From the NCBI RefSeq assembly GCF_004210375.1, contig NC_134837.1, forward strand, positions 21,399,586-21,463,585: DNA of 64,000 nt, given 5' to 3'. Within the stretch, counting starts at the first letter, position 1. Each line of letters begins with the position of its first letter. This document shows, in pieces, positions 48,701-59,779 of this stretch. This DNA is from Tachypleus tridentatus. Taxonomy: Eukaryota > Arthropoda > Merostomata > Xiphosura > Limulidae. The notes below the pieces were generated by a model. It was not told the DNA's origin. It saw only the letters and a list, made by a program, of their open reading frames with translations, and made no database searches. Made by a program: the position numbers and the translations under genes.

Positions 48701-49158
48701 GTTCAAACACATAAATGCAATCACAGCGAAATTCCAAAACAAACAAACAAACTTTTTCAAAAAACACTCACGAGAATAAGACACCACAAAACAACCATAA
48801 TGCATCTGGCTTCCTGACTGCAGCGTAAATAAGTTTAAAACTTTCAGTTTGAAGCAATGATTTTAGTAAACACACTTTAATATACGTTCATATAAAATTT
48901 TAGCATTTCTCACCGTAAAGTTAACACACAACAATCTGCTCTAATTATTGTTTAAAACCATGTTGATAGACGTAAGTAATTATGTGGCTACTGTTACGTA
49001 TTATAATTTATCTCGGATTCTTATATTCGGTCTACTACAGGATATTTTATCGACGATCCAGGTCTATGATGAGCAAATTAATTCTGAGTTAATATTTTTA
49101 CACCTCGTTTAAACTAACCAGTTCAGCTGGCCTCACACCAGCTATAAATTAACTTCGT

Positions 49159-49423
49159 GGTTTGGCTTGTTTTCAATTTTGCGCAAAGCTACACTAGGGC
49201 TATCTGCGCTAGCCGTCCGTAATTTAGCAGTGTAAGACTAGAGGGAAGGCAGCTAGTCATCACCACCCACCGCCAACTCTTGGGCTACTCTTTTACTAAA
49301 TAATAGTGGGATTGACCGTCACATTATAGCGCCCCCACGGCTGAAATGCGAGCATGTTTAGTGTGACGAGGATTCGAACCCGCGACCCTCGGATTACGAG
49401 TCGAGTACTTTAACCACCTGGCC
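49159..49423 (-). mobile_element. SINE family 1
   Basis: Full tail, body and head to TTAACCACCTGGCC. Good match to the consensus; no clear target duplication. Confidence 0.92.
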
Positions 49424-49429
49424 AAAATA

Positions 49430-52320
49430 TAAGATAGCTTTTAATAGTTTTCTTTATTCTAACGCCATGGAATTTAGATTGATTAACAGTCGCTTGTCAT
49501 CACCCCAATGAAATAGATACCTCTGTATCAAATATCATTATTTATACTAATTGCTTAAGCTAATATTACGTCAAGCTAAACGCTTTTTAACTGGGATAAT
49601 TTCTTAAAATTTTGTAAACTTGTTCTAAAAGGTTTCCAATGAATAGCAGTAATAACAGTCGTCCTGAATGATTGTTTAGAAAACTTGAGCTAGAAACTGT
49701 TACGCGATATCTTTGTATCTGCAATGTTCTCTCACCTTGTAGTTTTGCTGCTCTAAATCAGTTATCTTTAATCCGAATCACCAAAGTCTAAAAACGGTTC
49801 ACTTTTACTCTTAATAAAGCTGTAATAAAAATGTTTGACTGATAGCTCATGTAACTTTTTACGTAGGAGTCAAATTTGAGCGATTTTTGTTGAATAACTT
49901 TGCACATTTACCTTACATTTACGCCAAATGAAGGTCTTAACTTTTGGTTGAGAATGTTTCTATAAGTGTAATAAATTTGAAAAAAAAATCATAAAGTTAA
50001 GAATGTTTCTCTATCAAATAACGTTTTCATACTTTTGGTACGAAAAAAAAATAAGGAAGAAAATCGAAATTGGAGATGTTATATCTCAGATAATGCTTAA
50101 TGGATTTCTTTGAGATTTGGTATATGAAATAAAGCATATCCAGTTAAAATAAGTGATGGTTTGGGTTACTATAATTGGAGCTGCACAGGATGAAATATCA
50201 CTGAACTATCACTGCTGTTAATAACACACAGTGTGTTACTGCAGTACATTGTTTTGGTCGTACCACACATTGCTGTTTGTCTTGATATCATATTACGCTT
50301 CTTCTGCATGAAAATTTATACCATGTGTCTTTTCTCAGTTATTAGTGTGTAAAGGATTTATTGTTATATATTTATTTTAATATCGATGTTTTTAAATAAA
50401 TATATATTTAGAAATACATGTAACTCAAACGGCGAAATTTCCGCCTTTTCACTTATTGTATAAAAGACGGTCGAGTATAAGAATCAACAATGTACTACGT
50501 GCATATGTAAATACTAGTGATTGCCAGTATTGTTCCTGTAGTTGAAATTTCTAAAATCTCGTCTAATAATTACCGCTTATTGATAGAGAAACTACAGATT
50601 TTTTTACCACGGACGTTTATAAACTTTGAACATTACAAAACGTTTAACTTCTAGGAAAACATTAGATAACTTGAGCGGTGAAAAATCACGTGCGATCAGC
50701 GAAGAGCTAGCTATCTATCCCTTAAGTGAACTATACCGATGTAAACTGGAAATTAATTCGTTCATCGTGAACCGTGGATAAAATATTCAGTTCCAGACCA
50801 GAAGAAGACTCAACACTGTTTGTAACTTTGTAAAACCTTTGTATATTAAATCATTATTTGTAATAACCGTCATTATAAATTGTATCATTGTTTGCACATT
50901 AAAATATATTTTTTATTAAGGAAGAAAATTGTGCGTATCAGTCTTGTTGGCGAACATCGTAAATTTGATACATCTCTACATTTAATTAACTTCTATATTT
51001 TAATTATATTTTATCATTCAACTTAGTTTTTGGCTATTTCAAATTATAATACTTAACATAACAAATTGTGGGATCGTCTGAGGTAAATTATAATATGTAA
51101 CAAGTGATTTATAATCACAATTTACTGTTGACACTTGGGATAAATATTAGTGGTAATAGTAATTCACTTTCACTTAACATGAAATATTGCTTCATTTACA
51201 AATTACCAGGACATTATGTAATTTTTGTGACTACACATGAGCCTGCAGATTGTTCAGCTGCCAGTGCACTGAGCATGTTCTAACAGAACTCCATCAACTC
51301 AACTCTCATAACAAACTTATTGATGTATGAAAACAGCTTATTCCTGAATCATTTCATCTAGACATATTCTATTCTACAAAACACAATAAGGATTTCAAAA
51401 ACATCCATTCATTATGACAAAACCACAGAATGTTTTGTGCCACTCTTTTGCTCTACCTTTAAATCTGGGAATAATACAACCTCCAAAAGTGGATTCATTT
51501 ACAAATAACCGTTTCAGAAACTATTATTATCACTTCAAATCCTAAAGTAAAAGTAGTTTACAACTTTCATGTCTTAAAAATTCTTCACCAGAGAAGGCAT
51601 GACATAACAATCAGTGGCCAGTTGAAAGAACAATTAAAGAAGGAACAAGAAGAGGTTGTTAGTATACTAAAAACGATAATAAGCGTCTTACAGGATTAAA
51701 CAGCTGCGGGCCTTGAAATCAGTGGTATCCGCATCAAACTTGTGATGCTTTTGTAGAAAAACATGATATATTTATGTCAAACTGATTTTTATTATAATAA
51801 TAAAATAAATTAGTCGAATAAAGAAAATTCGAAAATATATATATTAAAAAAGTAGTTTTGAATTTTGACTGATATCGTGATTAGGAAATAAATAGACTGG
51901 ACACAATGTAACACACAAATTATTTAACAACACAAAAATCACAAGCACTTATGAACACTTTAATAAAGAAGTAAATAATAAAAAATGGTTCTTGACAAAA
52001 ATTATTTTCCTATTTATAGGATAGACAAGATAATAAGAATATATTTAGGAGTAGACCAAAAATATGGCAAAATTAACATTATCAATGACATTGTTTTATA
52101 CTGAAAAACTTAGAAATTTAATAATAACCGAAAATTATTTTAAAATCTTTAAACAGTTTGATTTTATATTTTAATTTAAAAAACAAGATTTTCACACAAA
52201 AAAATCTAATGTTGTTTATAAATTTACTTTTCCTAGATGTAAAACTAGGTATACACGATCTACCACTAGGTGGCTAGAAACAAGTGTGCGCGAACAAACA
52301 AATCCACCCAGTGACAATAA
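49430..52320. other. No confident feature
   Basis: AT-rich DNA. The part at 51240-51760 has coding-like words in shifting frames (for example RRHDITISGQLKEQLKKEQE), perhaps an old transposon, but I cannot place it. Confidence 0.4.
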
Positions 52321-52329
52321 ATCGAGTAT

Positions 52330-52447
52330 GTTTGTTTGGAAGTTATGCACAAAGCTGCACAATAGATTATTTGCGCTCTGCCCACCATAGGCATTGAAAC
52401 CCGGTTTCTAATGGCGTGAGTCCGCAAACATACCGCTCAAATGGGGG
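52330..52447 (-). mobile_element. SINE family 2
   Basis: Tail (TTTGTTTGGAAGTTATGCAC AAAGCTGCACAATAG), GCGCTCTGCCCACCATAGGC, CATTGAAACCCGGTTTCTA, GTCCGCAAACATACCGCT head, in minus orientation. Confidence 0.85.
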
Positions 52448-53014
52448 CATTTCGAGTATGAAAGGGGCAAGTCTGATTTAATATCTGTACTTTTGTGGCC
52501 ATACACGAATGAATGTAACAACATACCTCGGTATGAACTGTCTTTTAGTGTGTGAGACCAAATAAGGAGAAAAATTATAATTACACTAAATGACACAGCT
52601 CTAAAAAAGAAACGAAATTAGATCAATATTTTGTGTTGCAGAATACCATCAGTAGCATCTATTAGTTTTTAATCAATAGTTAAGGAGGGTGGAAGAGGCT
52701 GAAAATATACCTGACCCTGCCAGGTCCTCAGTTACTTCAAATCCGCTTGTCAACATGGCAACGAGTATAAAAAACCAAGCGTTTTTAATGTGGTAAGCCT
52801 TCAGACCTACTGCTGATTTATTTATGTAATGTAAACATTAAAAAGGGTAAATACAAAACTTTTAATAGTTTCGATCATTATGGTATACATAGCGTACATT
52901 ATGCAACTTTGTAATAAAACAAATAAGTTGAAAAAGCAACTATTAAGTAAGTAATGTTGGTTTAGATTATGTGAGGAATAACTAACAATGTCCATTAGTA
53001 ATAAGTGAAATGTG

Positions 53015-53280
53015 TTGGCTTTCAGTCAGTTGTAAGCCAACATCCAGTAAGTACTCTTGAGTTAACTGTAAGCCAACATCCAGTAAGTACTCTGAATCAA
53101 CTGTAAGCCAACATCCGGTAAGTACTCTGAGCGAACTGTAAGCCAAAATCCAGTAAGTACTCTGACTCAACTGTAAGCCAAAATCCAGTAAGTACTCTGA
53201 CTCAACTGTAAGTCAACATCCAGTAAGTACTCTGAATCAATTGTAAGTCAACATCCAGTAAGTACTCTGAGTCAACTTGA
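53015..53280. repeat. 35-bp tandem repeat, about seven copies
   Basis: Unit ACTGTAAGCCAACATCCAGT AAGTACTCTGAATCA; registers at 53041, 53077, 53112, 53147, 53182, 53217 and 53252. One unit is 36 bp. The open frames over it are repeat artefacts. Confidence 0.95.
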
Positions 53281-53289
53281 GTAATTAAA

Positions 53290-55195
53290 TTCATGCTGAT
53301 CAAACTAGAAAACTTTGTTTTTTTGTTTTCAGGGCTGCATAGACAGAACTGAATTTATAGTTAAAATAAAACTCAAAATGATATCGAAATACAGTTCATG
53401 AAGACACAGAGAAAATAATGCCTTAGCTGGCAGAACATGATATGTAACAATAACGCATGTGTAATACAATATCACAAGACTGATAAAAAAAATAAAAGAT
53501 ATTTAAGCAAATACGTAGGATCGCTCGACTTCCAATTTTCAATCCAACAACAAAACTAAAACTAGGATTTATAATAACACTTTCCAATGTTTATTTTTTT
53601 TTTAGATTTTGAAAAAATAAACGACTTTGGTAGAAAAGACAATTCTCAATAGAAAGAGAACATTATATGACGTTCATATTGTTTAAATAAGATATTTGAC
53701 TAAATGTACATGTGTTGGAAGAACCATAGAATATACAACTTAGCTGACTGTTAAAGGTGTATGAAACAACGTGCGTAACGCATTTATGAAAACACGTAAA
53801 AAAGGCAATGCTATGAAGAAACAACCTTACCTAGAAACAAAGATGACTTTAGTAACACATTCCACATGTTTTACTGCAAGCGGTAATAACATAAAGGTAA
53901 TATTTGAATACAAATTTAAATGATTTTTATTTTCTAATTCAAATTGGAATATCAGACAACAAGTTACTCCAAATTAGTTTCTTAGTAAAGCTCAGGCAAA
54001 TTTGTATTCGTTATTGAAATTTTACAGACGCTTGAAAGATTTGCCTTTAATTTATCAGGAAAAAAAAGGTAAAATAATTTTCCAGTTTATATATATATAT
54101 ATATTTCTTGTGAGTTTTAATTATTATTCTTATATGTAAAAATGTCTAGTCTCAATTTACTCCAAACATAAAATTTCACCAGATGATCAAAACCCATTAA
54201 AGGCACTTAATATTTTAATATTATTTTTTTTTTATAAATTGTAAGGAAATACACAAATAGTGCATGAAGTGTTATAACCCCAATGTATAAAACACGACCC
54301 AAACAAAACCGTTAAAACGGTACTTTGTGATCTATGCAATAGAGATTAGTAAGTTCTTGTATTTCGTGCAGAAGTAAATATTTTTCAAATTAAAATTATT
54401 AACGCCTTTCTTGGTGAAACTATTATTTGTGTATAAAAACAACAAAATATCAAGACCTTGCAGCCGAGTGTAAATATTAACAACACTATGTTTAACATTT
54501 TGCATGAAAACAAGGGTTAATATCTTTTCATTAAAAAAAAACTTGTGATTAGTTATTTTTTCATTATATAGGATGCCAAATATTTTCTAGCAATCTCTAA
54601 CATATTGTGGTAACGACTACGTGGAATTCCACGAGATCACGTTATTACAATAATAACTCAGAGGTCTGCAATTCAATCAGCAATTTCGAGGGATCAACTG
54701 AAATGAGTATGTGATTTTGCTAACCCTGATTTTATTGTAATTTCGTCAGTATCATTTATGAGTTTTGTTTGGCTTGTTACCTTCACTGGAGAATGTGAGC
54801 AACAATTTGACATTTCTAACTTCTGAAATAAATCATATGCTAAAACTGTAATATTAAATATAAAGACACTACGTGTAACACGTAGTGGTTTATAATCCAG
54901 TTTTTAATGAACATATAAAAATATAAACATTTCAGTACTAAAATACTTTACCTGAAATATAGTAAGTTTATTTGAAGTATCAGAAGGTTTATTATAGTAC
55001 ATATAAGTCGGTTGCTATAGTTCTTAATAGGAGTGTAAGGTATAAATTAAATATCATATTATTCTTATTTAGAGAAAATCCTTCTTGTCATATGAATATC
55101 AATATCATCAAAAAATATTTATAATTATATCAGAATTGATTACTTTATAACAAACAAATACGTGAAGCAAACACAAAGTGTTAACTTTTTGAATG
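53290..55195. other. No feature seen
   Basis: AT-rich DNA with a short (TA)n run near 54090. Confidence 0.55.
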
Positions 55196-55200
55196 GTACC

Positions 55201-55390
55201 TTCGTTTTTATTTAATTTTGCACAGAACTACACGAGAGCTATCTGCGCTAACCGCCCATAATTTAGCAGTGGGAAGACTAGAGGGAAGGCAGCTAGTCAT
55301 CACCACCCACCGTCAACTCCTGGGCTACTCTTTTACCAACGAATAGTGGAATTGACTGTCAAATTATAACACTCCTCCACGGAGATTCGA
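55201..55390 (-). mobile_element. SINE family 1, head deleted
   Basis: Tail and body complete to ATTATAACACTCCTCCACGG, then a short GAGATTCGAA remnant of the head. Confidence 0.88.
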
Positions 55391-55614
55391 AAGCTATGAA
55401 AAGAGGCAAAATTTCTGCACTTACTGGATTGATTTTGGTAAATCCTGTTAATAACATTTTAATCGTGTTAATAGCAACAGCCCACTAAAATATGTTAAAG
55501 TATAACATACAATCAAACATTAATAATTTTCATTTAAATATGTACAAAGTTTTGGAACATAATGATAACCTAGATCATACATAACGAAAAGATATAACCG
55601 CCCTAGGAGACATC

Positions 55615-55772
55615 CTTGTATTTTCTCTTCTATTGTTATATCAAAAAAAAAAAAGAGGATTCCTCGGATTTCTTTTTTTCCTTTTAGCAGCACAGGTATT
55701 TCCTCTTCTATTGTTATATCCAAAAAAATGAGGATTCCTCAGATTTCTTTTTTTTCCTTTTTAGCAGCACAG
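55615..55772. repeat. Two-copy tandem duplication, about 79 bp
   Basis: The segment starting TCTTCTATTGTTATATC at 55625 recurs at 55704 with the same order of poly-A, GAGGATTCCTC, T-rich run and AGCAGCACAGG. It lies in the downstream tail region of the GPCR. Confidence 0.8.
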
Positions 55773-56366
55773 GTAGGGGAGACCTTGACGTTTCTTGTAA
55801 GTTTGTGTGTTCCGTTGGGGAACTTAGTTGGTTTGCTTTTACTAGGTGTTAACCTTACTGTTTTGTTTTGAAATAAGGCCCTTTCTTCCTCACCTGTTTT
55901 CTTTTTGATTTTTTTGTTACACTGTTTTGGGGAAGCTTTGGCCTCACCCACCGTGGAATTTTTGAAGAGTGTGTCTTAGATTTTTCAATTGGATTAATCA
56001 ATTTTGGTTCTTTAATAAAGTTGTGATTTCTTGTTTCCTTATCATCCTTACAAAGTCGTCGCTCTTTAATAGAAGTAGGCGATTTTGACTCTTTAGAAAG
56101 AATAGGAGGTTTTAGTGTTTTAACAAAAGCGGAAGGTGATTCTTTATCAAAAGTAGAAGTTTGTGACTCTTTACGAAAGTTCTAAAGTTTGGCGTCAGGG
56201 TCTGAAAACTGTAATAGTGTCAACAAATCGTACGCTTTTCTCTGATTTTTCGGTTTCTTCTGCGTTAATACAAAGTTAGGATTATTTTTATATCAAAATA
56301 CTCTCTACATTATCTGTCAACGTTGTGATGTTTTGAGAAACGTTGACTGGGCTTTTCTCGGAAGAG
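55739..56366 (-). other. Coding-like Lys/Ser-rich region downstream of the GPCR
   Basis: Downstream of the GPCR stop, different minus-strand frames look coding in turn. Just after the stop, one frame shifted by one base reads NSSEKSPVNVSQNITTL. Further on, EETEKSEKSVRFVDTITVFR lies in that same frame after stops. From about 56182 to 55870, another frame reads a Lys/Ser-rich stretch with imperfect KESxTS/KESKSPTS repeats. Either these are further tail exons, or the long receptor tail has decayed through stops and frameshifts. I could not build a clean splice chain. Confidence 0.35.
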
Positions 56367-57869
56367 TTACCTGTGGGTTATCTTTTCTTCCTCTCCTTGA
56401 TTTTCAGACTTAGTAATATACATTGGGTCTTCAACTGAGGTCACAGCGCTCGCTGCTTCAGGTGTCAAAGTAGTAGGCGAATCTATTTCATCTTCTACAG
56501 CGTCTTCTAAACTTTCGTCATTCCAAAGGTCTCTTATAACATCATCTTGTACATCACAAAAATAACTGATAAACTGAGGCTCTATTGTCCAGTTTGACGC
56601 TACAGAGGGGTCTAGCATTAATCGCTTTTTTTTTTTACTGATACCAGCTGTATCAGTATAAAGTCTCAAATGAAGCCCTTCTGAAGTAGCATATAATACT
56701 GGAGTTGTAAAACTGACTTCCTTGTCTTTAACCTTTTTGGCTTCTGTAATACTTTTCTTTTTTGAGTTTCGTTTCTTACGGTCAACCTGCCTTGGAGACA
56801 AATCATTCACAGAAGTAGTTTTGCAACAACAAAACAGTGACAAAAACTTCTGTCTGAAATCCTTCCTCTGCCAGAATATGATCAATGGAAAAGCTAAAGG
56901 AAAGATGAAGCGCATCCAAGTGAATGCAGTGTCCAAGTTCGATGTCTGCTCTTCGAGTAGACCAGTTACATTTAGGGATTGTGGAGGCAATTTAGTGTTG
57001 TTATAAGACTGATGCAGCTGACTTCTCTGCTTCACTACGATGTAGGGAACCTCGAGCAACAAGTAAAACAAGATTATCAGAGCTACTAGCTTCGTACTAG
57101 CCCATTCTCCCCACAAAAATGTTTCTTGGAAAAAGAGTTCGGTGTAGGTGAGATCTTGTCGTTTTTTCCTCTTTTCTTGGCGCTCTTTAAATATCCTTAA
57201 TCCAAGATATCCTACGCAAAGGAGGCTTAACAAAACTGGGAAACAGTAACAGATAACCGTAAGTGCAATACCGTATTGAAACCACTCATTGTCTGCCATA
57301 CTACATGCATATCGTGCAGGAAACACGCGCACTTCGATTAGTTTCATTAAAAAAGGTAAGCCGACCAAGGCACCCATCAACCATAGTATCACCATAGCAA
57401 CAATTTGTTTCGGTATCGTTAGTAAACGTTTAAATGCTAGTGGGCTCCATATTGCTGCCCAGCGTTCGATTGACATTAAAGTGATCCCGAAAGTGAATTC
57501 TAATGTTGTAAGTTGTACAAAAAAGGTATTTATAGAGCACATTGCCGAGCCTAAAGTCCAAGAGTTTCTTGTAATATAATACAAAGCTAACATCATGTTA
57601 CATAGACACTCCACAAGACAAGCTATCGCTAAATTTAAAATAATAATATTAAAAGCTAGTCTCCTCAGACTAAAGCTAGAAAAATATGTCACAATAACAA
57701 ATATATTAGCTATGAAAGCAAATATGCACATCAAAGCCAGAATAATTGATACTACCAATGGCGTGTTGTTACTTTCAAGACGAGAATGTGGTACTGTTGC
57801 ATTCGAAATCTTGATACGAAATGTAATGTTTGCTGATAATAGAGACGTATCGTCAGTTTCGTTGTCCAT
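56367..57869 (-). CDS. Class A (rhodopsin-like) orphan G protein-coupled receptor, single exon
   Basis: 500-aa seven-helix receptor in the plasma membrane; ligand unknown. The N-terminus carries sequons N3, N15 and N23 and no signal peptide. Approximate helices: TM1 37-62 (conserved N55), TM2 71-98, TM3 108-138, TM4 154-174, TM5 197-223 (P211), TM6 258-280 (P275), TM7 313-333 (P328). The disulfide pair would be C111 and C189. Several signature motifs differ from the family: NLAIAC in TM2 has Cys where Asp2.50 is usual, DRY is ERW (135-137), CWxP is LEVP, and NPxxY is FPLII. Helix 8 (RKDFRQKF) ends in CCCK, a likely palmitoylation site. The long tail (351-500) is Lys-rich then acidic. The last codons read into CACAG|GTAACT, a good splice donor, so the shown stop may be intronic and the true tail longer. 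The start has an A at -3 (AAAATGG). I do not recognise the subfamily. Confidence 0.85.
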   Translation of the reverse strand: MDNETDDTSLLSANITFRIKISNATVPHSRLESNNTPLVVSIILALMCIFAFIANIFVIVTYFSSFSLRRLAFNIIILNLAIACLVECLCNMMLALYYITRNSWTLGSAMCSINTFFVQLTTLEFTFGITLMSIERWAAIWSPLAFKRLLTIPKQIVAMVILWLMGALVGLPFLMKLIEVRVFPARYACSMADNEWFQYGIALTVICYCFPVLLSLLCVGYLGLRIFKERQEKRKKRQDLTYTELFFQETFLWGEWASTKLVALIILFYLLLEVPYIVVKQRSQLHQSYNNTKLPPQSLNVTGLLEEQTSNLDTAFTWMRFIFPLAFPLIIFWQRKDFRQKFLSLFCCCKTTSVNDLSPRQVDRKKRNSKKKSITEAKKVKDKEVSFTTPVLYATSEGLHLRLYTDTAGISKKKKRLMLDPSVASNWTIEPQFISYFCDVQDDVIRDLWNDESLEDAVEDEIDSPTTLTPEAASAVTSVEDPMYITKSENQGEEEKITHR

Positions 57870-58488
57870 TTTCTTTTCTTGTTATCTCACGTGCAGAGTA
57901 TATATCGGAATGTTTAACTTCTCTAACAAATTACCTATTTTAAATCAATTTAATTTTTAAGGAAATTATCAGTCAGTAAACTTCTCTTCTAAACGAATTG
58001 TAGTCCTATGCCTAGTTCTGTTACTTCACCGTCTGTTGGCAAAAACATTAAGCACGTAACTAAGTATCCAAGTTAAAATGAAGCAATCAATATTGTACGT
58101 ACACTTCACACGGTCTAGAGAAAAACTCGGATTTGTTATGAAAGCGTTAGAAATGCTAGTAAATGTAAATTTAAAATCAATATCCTAAATAATATTTTTA
58201 TTTTTCTAATTGACTTTCATTTAAACAGTCAACTTGAAGATAATACAACGACTACTTATTACGTCACTAGTCATGAAATTACGTTTTTGACGTCTTAACT
58301 AGTATCGTTTTTAATTTTAGCTTCAGATAAAACAAAACCTCAGATAAACTTTACTAAAACCTGCAAATAAATATCATCTAGATCTCATAAGTGATGTATA
58401 GAAACTGTATATATTAATACTTCCACTTCAGTAGTCACATTCATCACATCCAAGATAGCAAGCCTCTACAAAATTCATTGAAAGGATT

Positions 58489-58766
58489 TGTTTTATTGTT
58501 TTTTTTAATTTCGCGCAAAGCTACACGAAGGCTATCTGCGTTAGCCGTCCCTAATTTAACAGTGTAAGACAAGAGGGAAGGCAGCTAGTTATCACCACCC
58601 ACCGCCAACTTTTGGGTTACTCTTTTACCAACGAATAGTGGGTTTGGCCGTCATATTATAACGCCCCACGGCTGAAAGAGCGAGCATGTTTGGTGTGACG
58701 GGGAATCGAACGCGCGACCCTCGGATTACGAGTCGAGTCTCTTAACCACCTGGTCATGCCAGGCCC
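58489..58766 (-). mobile_element. SINE family 1, full length
   Basis: From TTTTTTAATTTCGCGCAAAG to ACCTGGTCATGCCAGGCCC. Close to consensus. Confidence 0.93.
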
Positions 58767-58819
58767 ACTAAAGAAAAAAACTGTAGATTTTGTGAGTAAA
58801 TAGAAAAAGTGTTTTGTCT

Positions 58820-59260
58820 ACGGTGAAAAACGTATGCTTTATACTCGTGTTTTTTTAAAAGTTGTTCTGTGTAGTTTTTTCATGTAGATGTATCCAGGTA
58901 ATTTAGTGCATAATCTGATTGCTTTGTGTCGTAATATTCGAAGACTAAAGTAGTTTTGGTTTAGTGTGTTTAGTGGAGTTACAAAACTGTAGTCTATTGG
59001 TGTTCGTGTAGACGTTTTGTATGTGAATAGTCTTGTTTTGGTTTGAAGAGTGTTTAAAGTTTTTGGTGTATTTATTTATGGTATAGCTTTAGCTTTGACA
59101 ATTTTGTATTTGTTTGTATCGTGTGAGTTTTGACGGTCAAAATTTGTAGTTTCTGTGGCTTTTATCTTGTTGTTGTATATGTTTCTGTGAACTTTTTTTC
59201 AGGCATTTTTTTCTAATTTTGTTCAGCAAATTACGTATTTAGTTTTGAGTTATTAAGTGT
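58820..59260 (-). pseudogene. LINE RT C-terminal fragment (Jockey-like)
   Basis: The minus strand reads KTRLFTYKTSTRTPIDYSFV, LNTLNQNYFSLRILRHKAIR and LCTKLPGYIYMKKLH, then a stop. This resembles the conserved C-terminal part of LINE ORF2 after the RT (LxR-x-QNKAIR-x-L). It is broken further upstream. Confidence 0.6.
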
Positions 59261-59779
59261 TACTCTCCATTGTTTTGCTGCTCGTATTTTACTTTTTCAT
59301 ATATGTGTATGTATGTGAACGTATTTCGTTTTCCATACTCAGATCGTAGAGGAATGAAATAATAACATAACTATGAAGCACTTCAGAAGACGGAGAAATA
59401 GATTCGATATTATAATTTTTTTGTCTTTAGAGATTGCTTATGTCAGAAATCAGACATGTATCTCAAATAGATTTTAGGGGTTTTGGAATTTGCTAACTCG
59501 CATACAATTCCTCTATACTAGATTGAATCTATAGCTTGCTGAACATTACTGAAGGCGCCCACATTCCAGTGTTTGATGTTTGTGTTTTAAACTGTTGTTT
59601 TGAGTCTGATAAAGTGGTCAATTGTTTGTTAGTTTCTTAAGAAACTGTTTTTCATTTTAGAAATTTAGTGATTGGTTACTCTAGAAGCTGACTAGTCGTT
59701 TGGTGATAATTGTTTCGTATAGTGTGCCTGTTATTTTTCTTAAGTTTATTAAACTGTAGTTTTCCGAGTGTCGCGGTGA

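Noticed and set aside
52982-53170. Minus-strand frame with repeated LLDVGLQLT
   Set aside because: The peptide repeats come directly from the 35-bp tandem DNA repeat.
56722-57960. Three plus-strand frames opposite the GPCR
   Set aside because: Antisense shadows of the 500-codon receptor gene.
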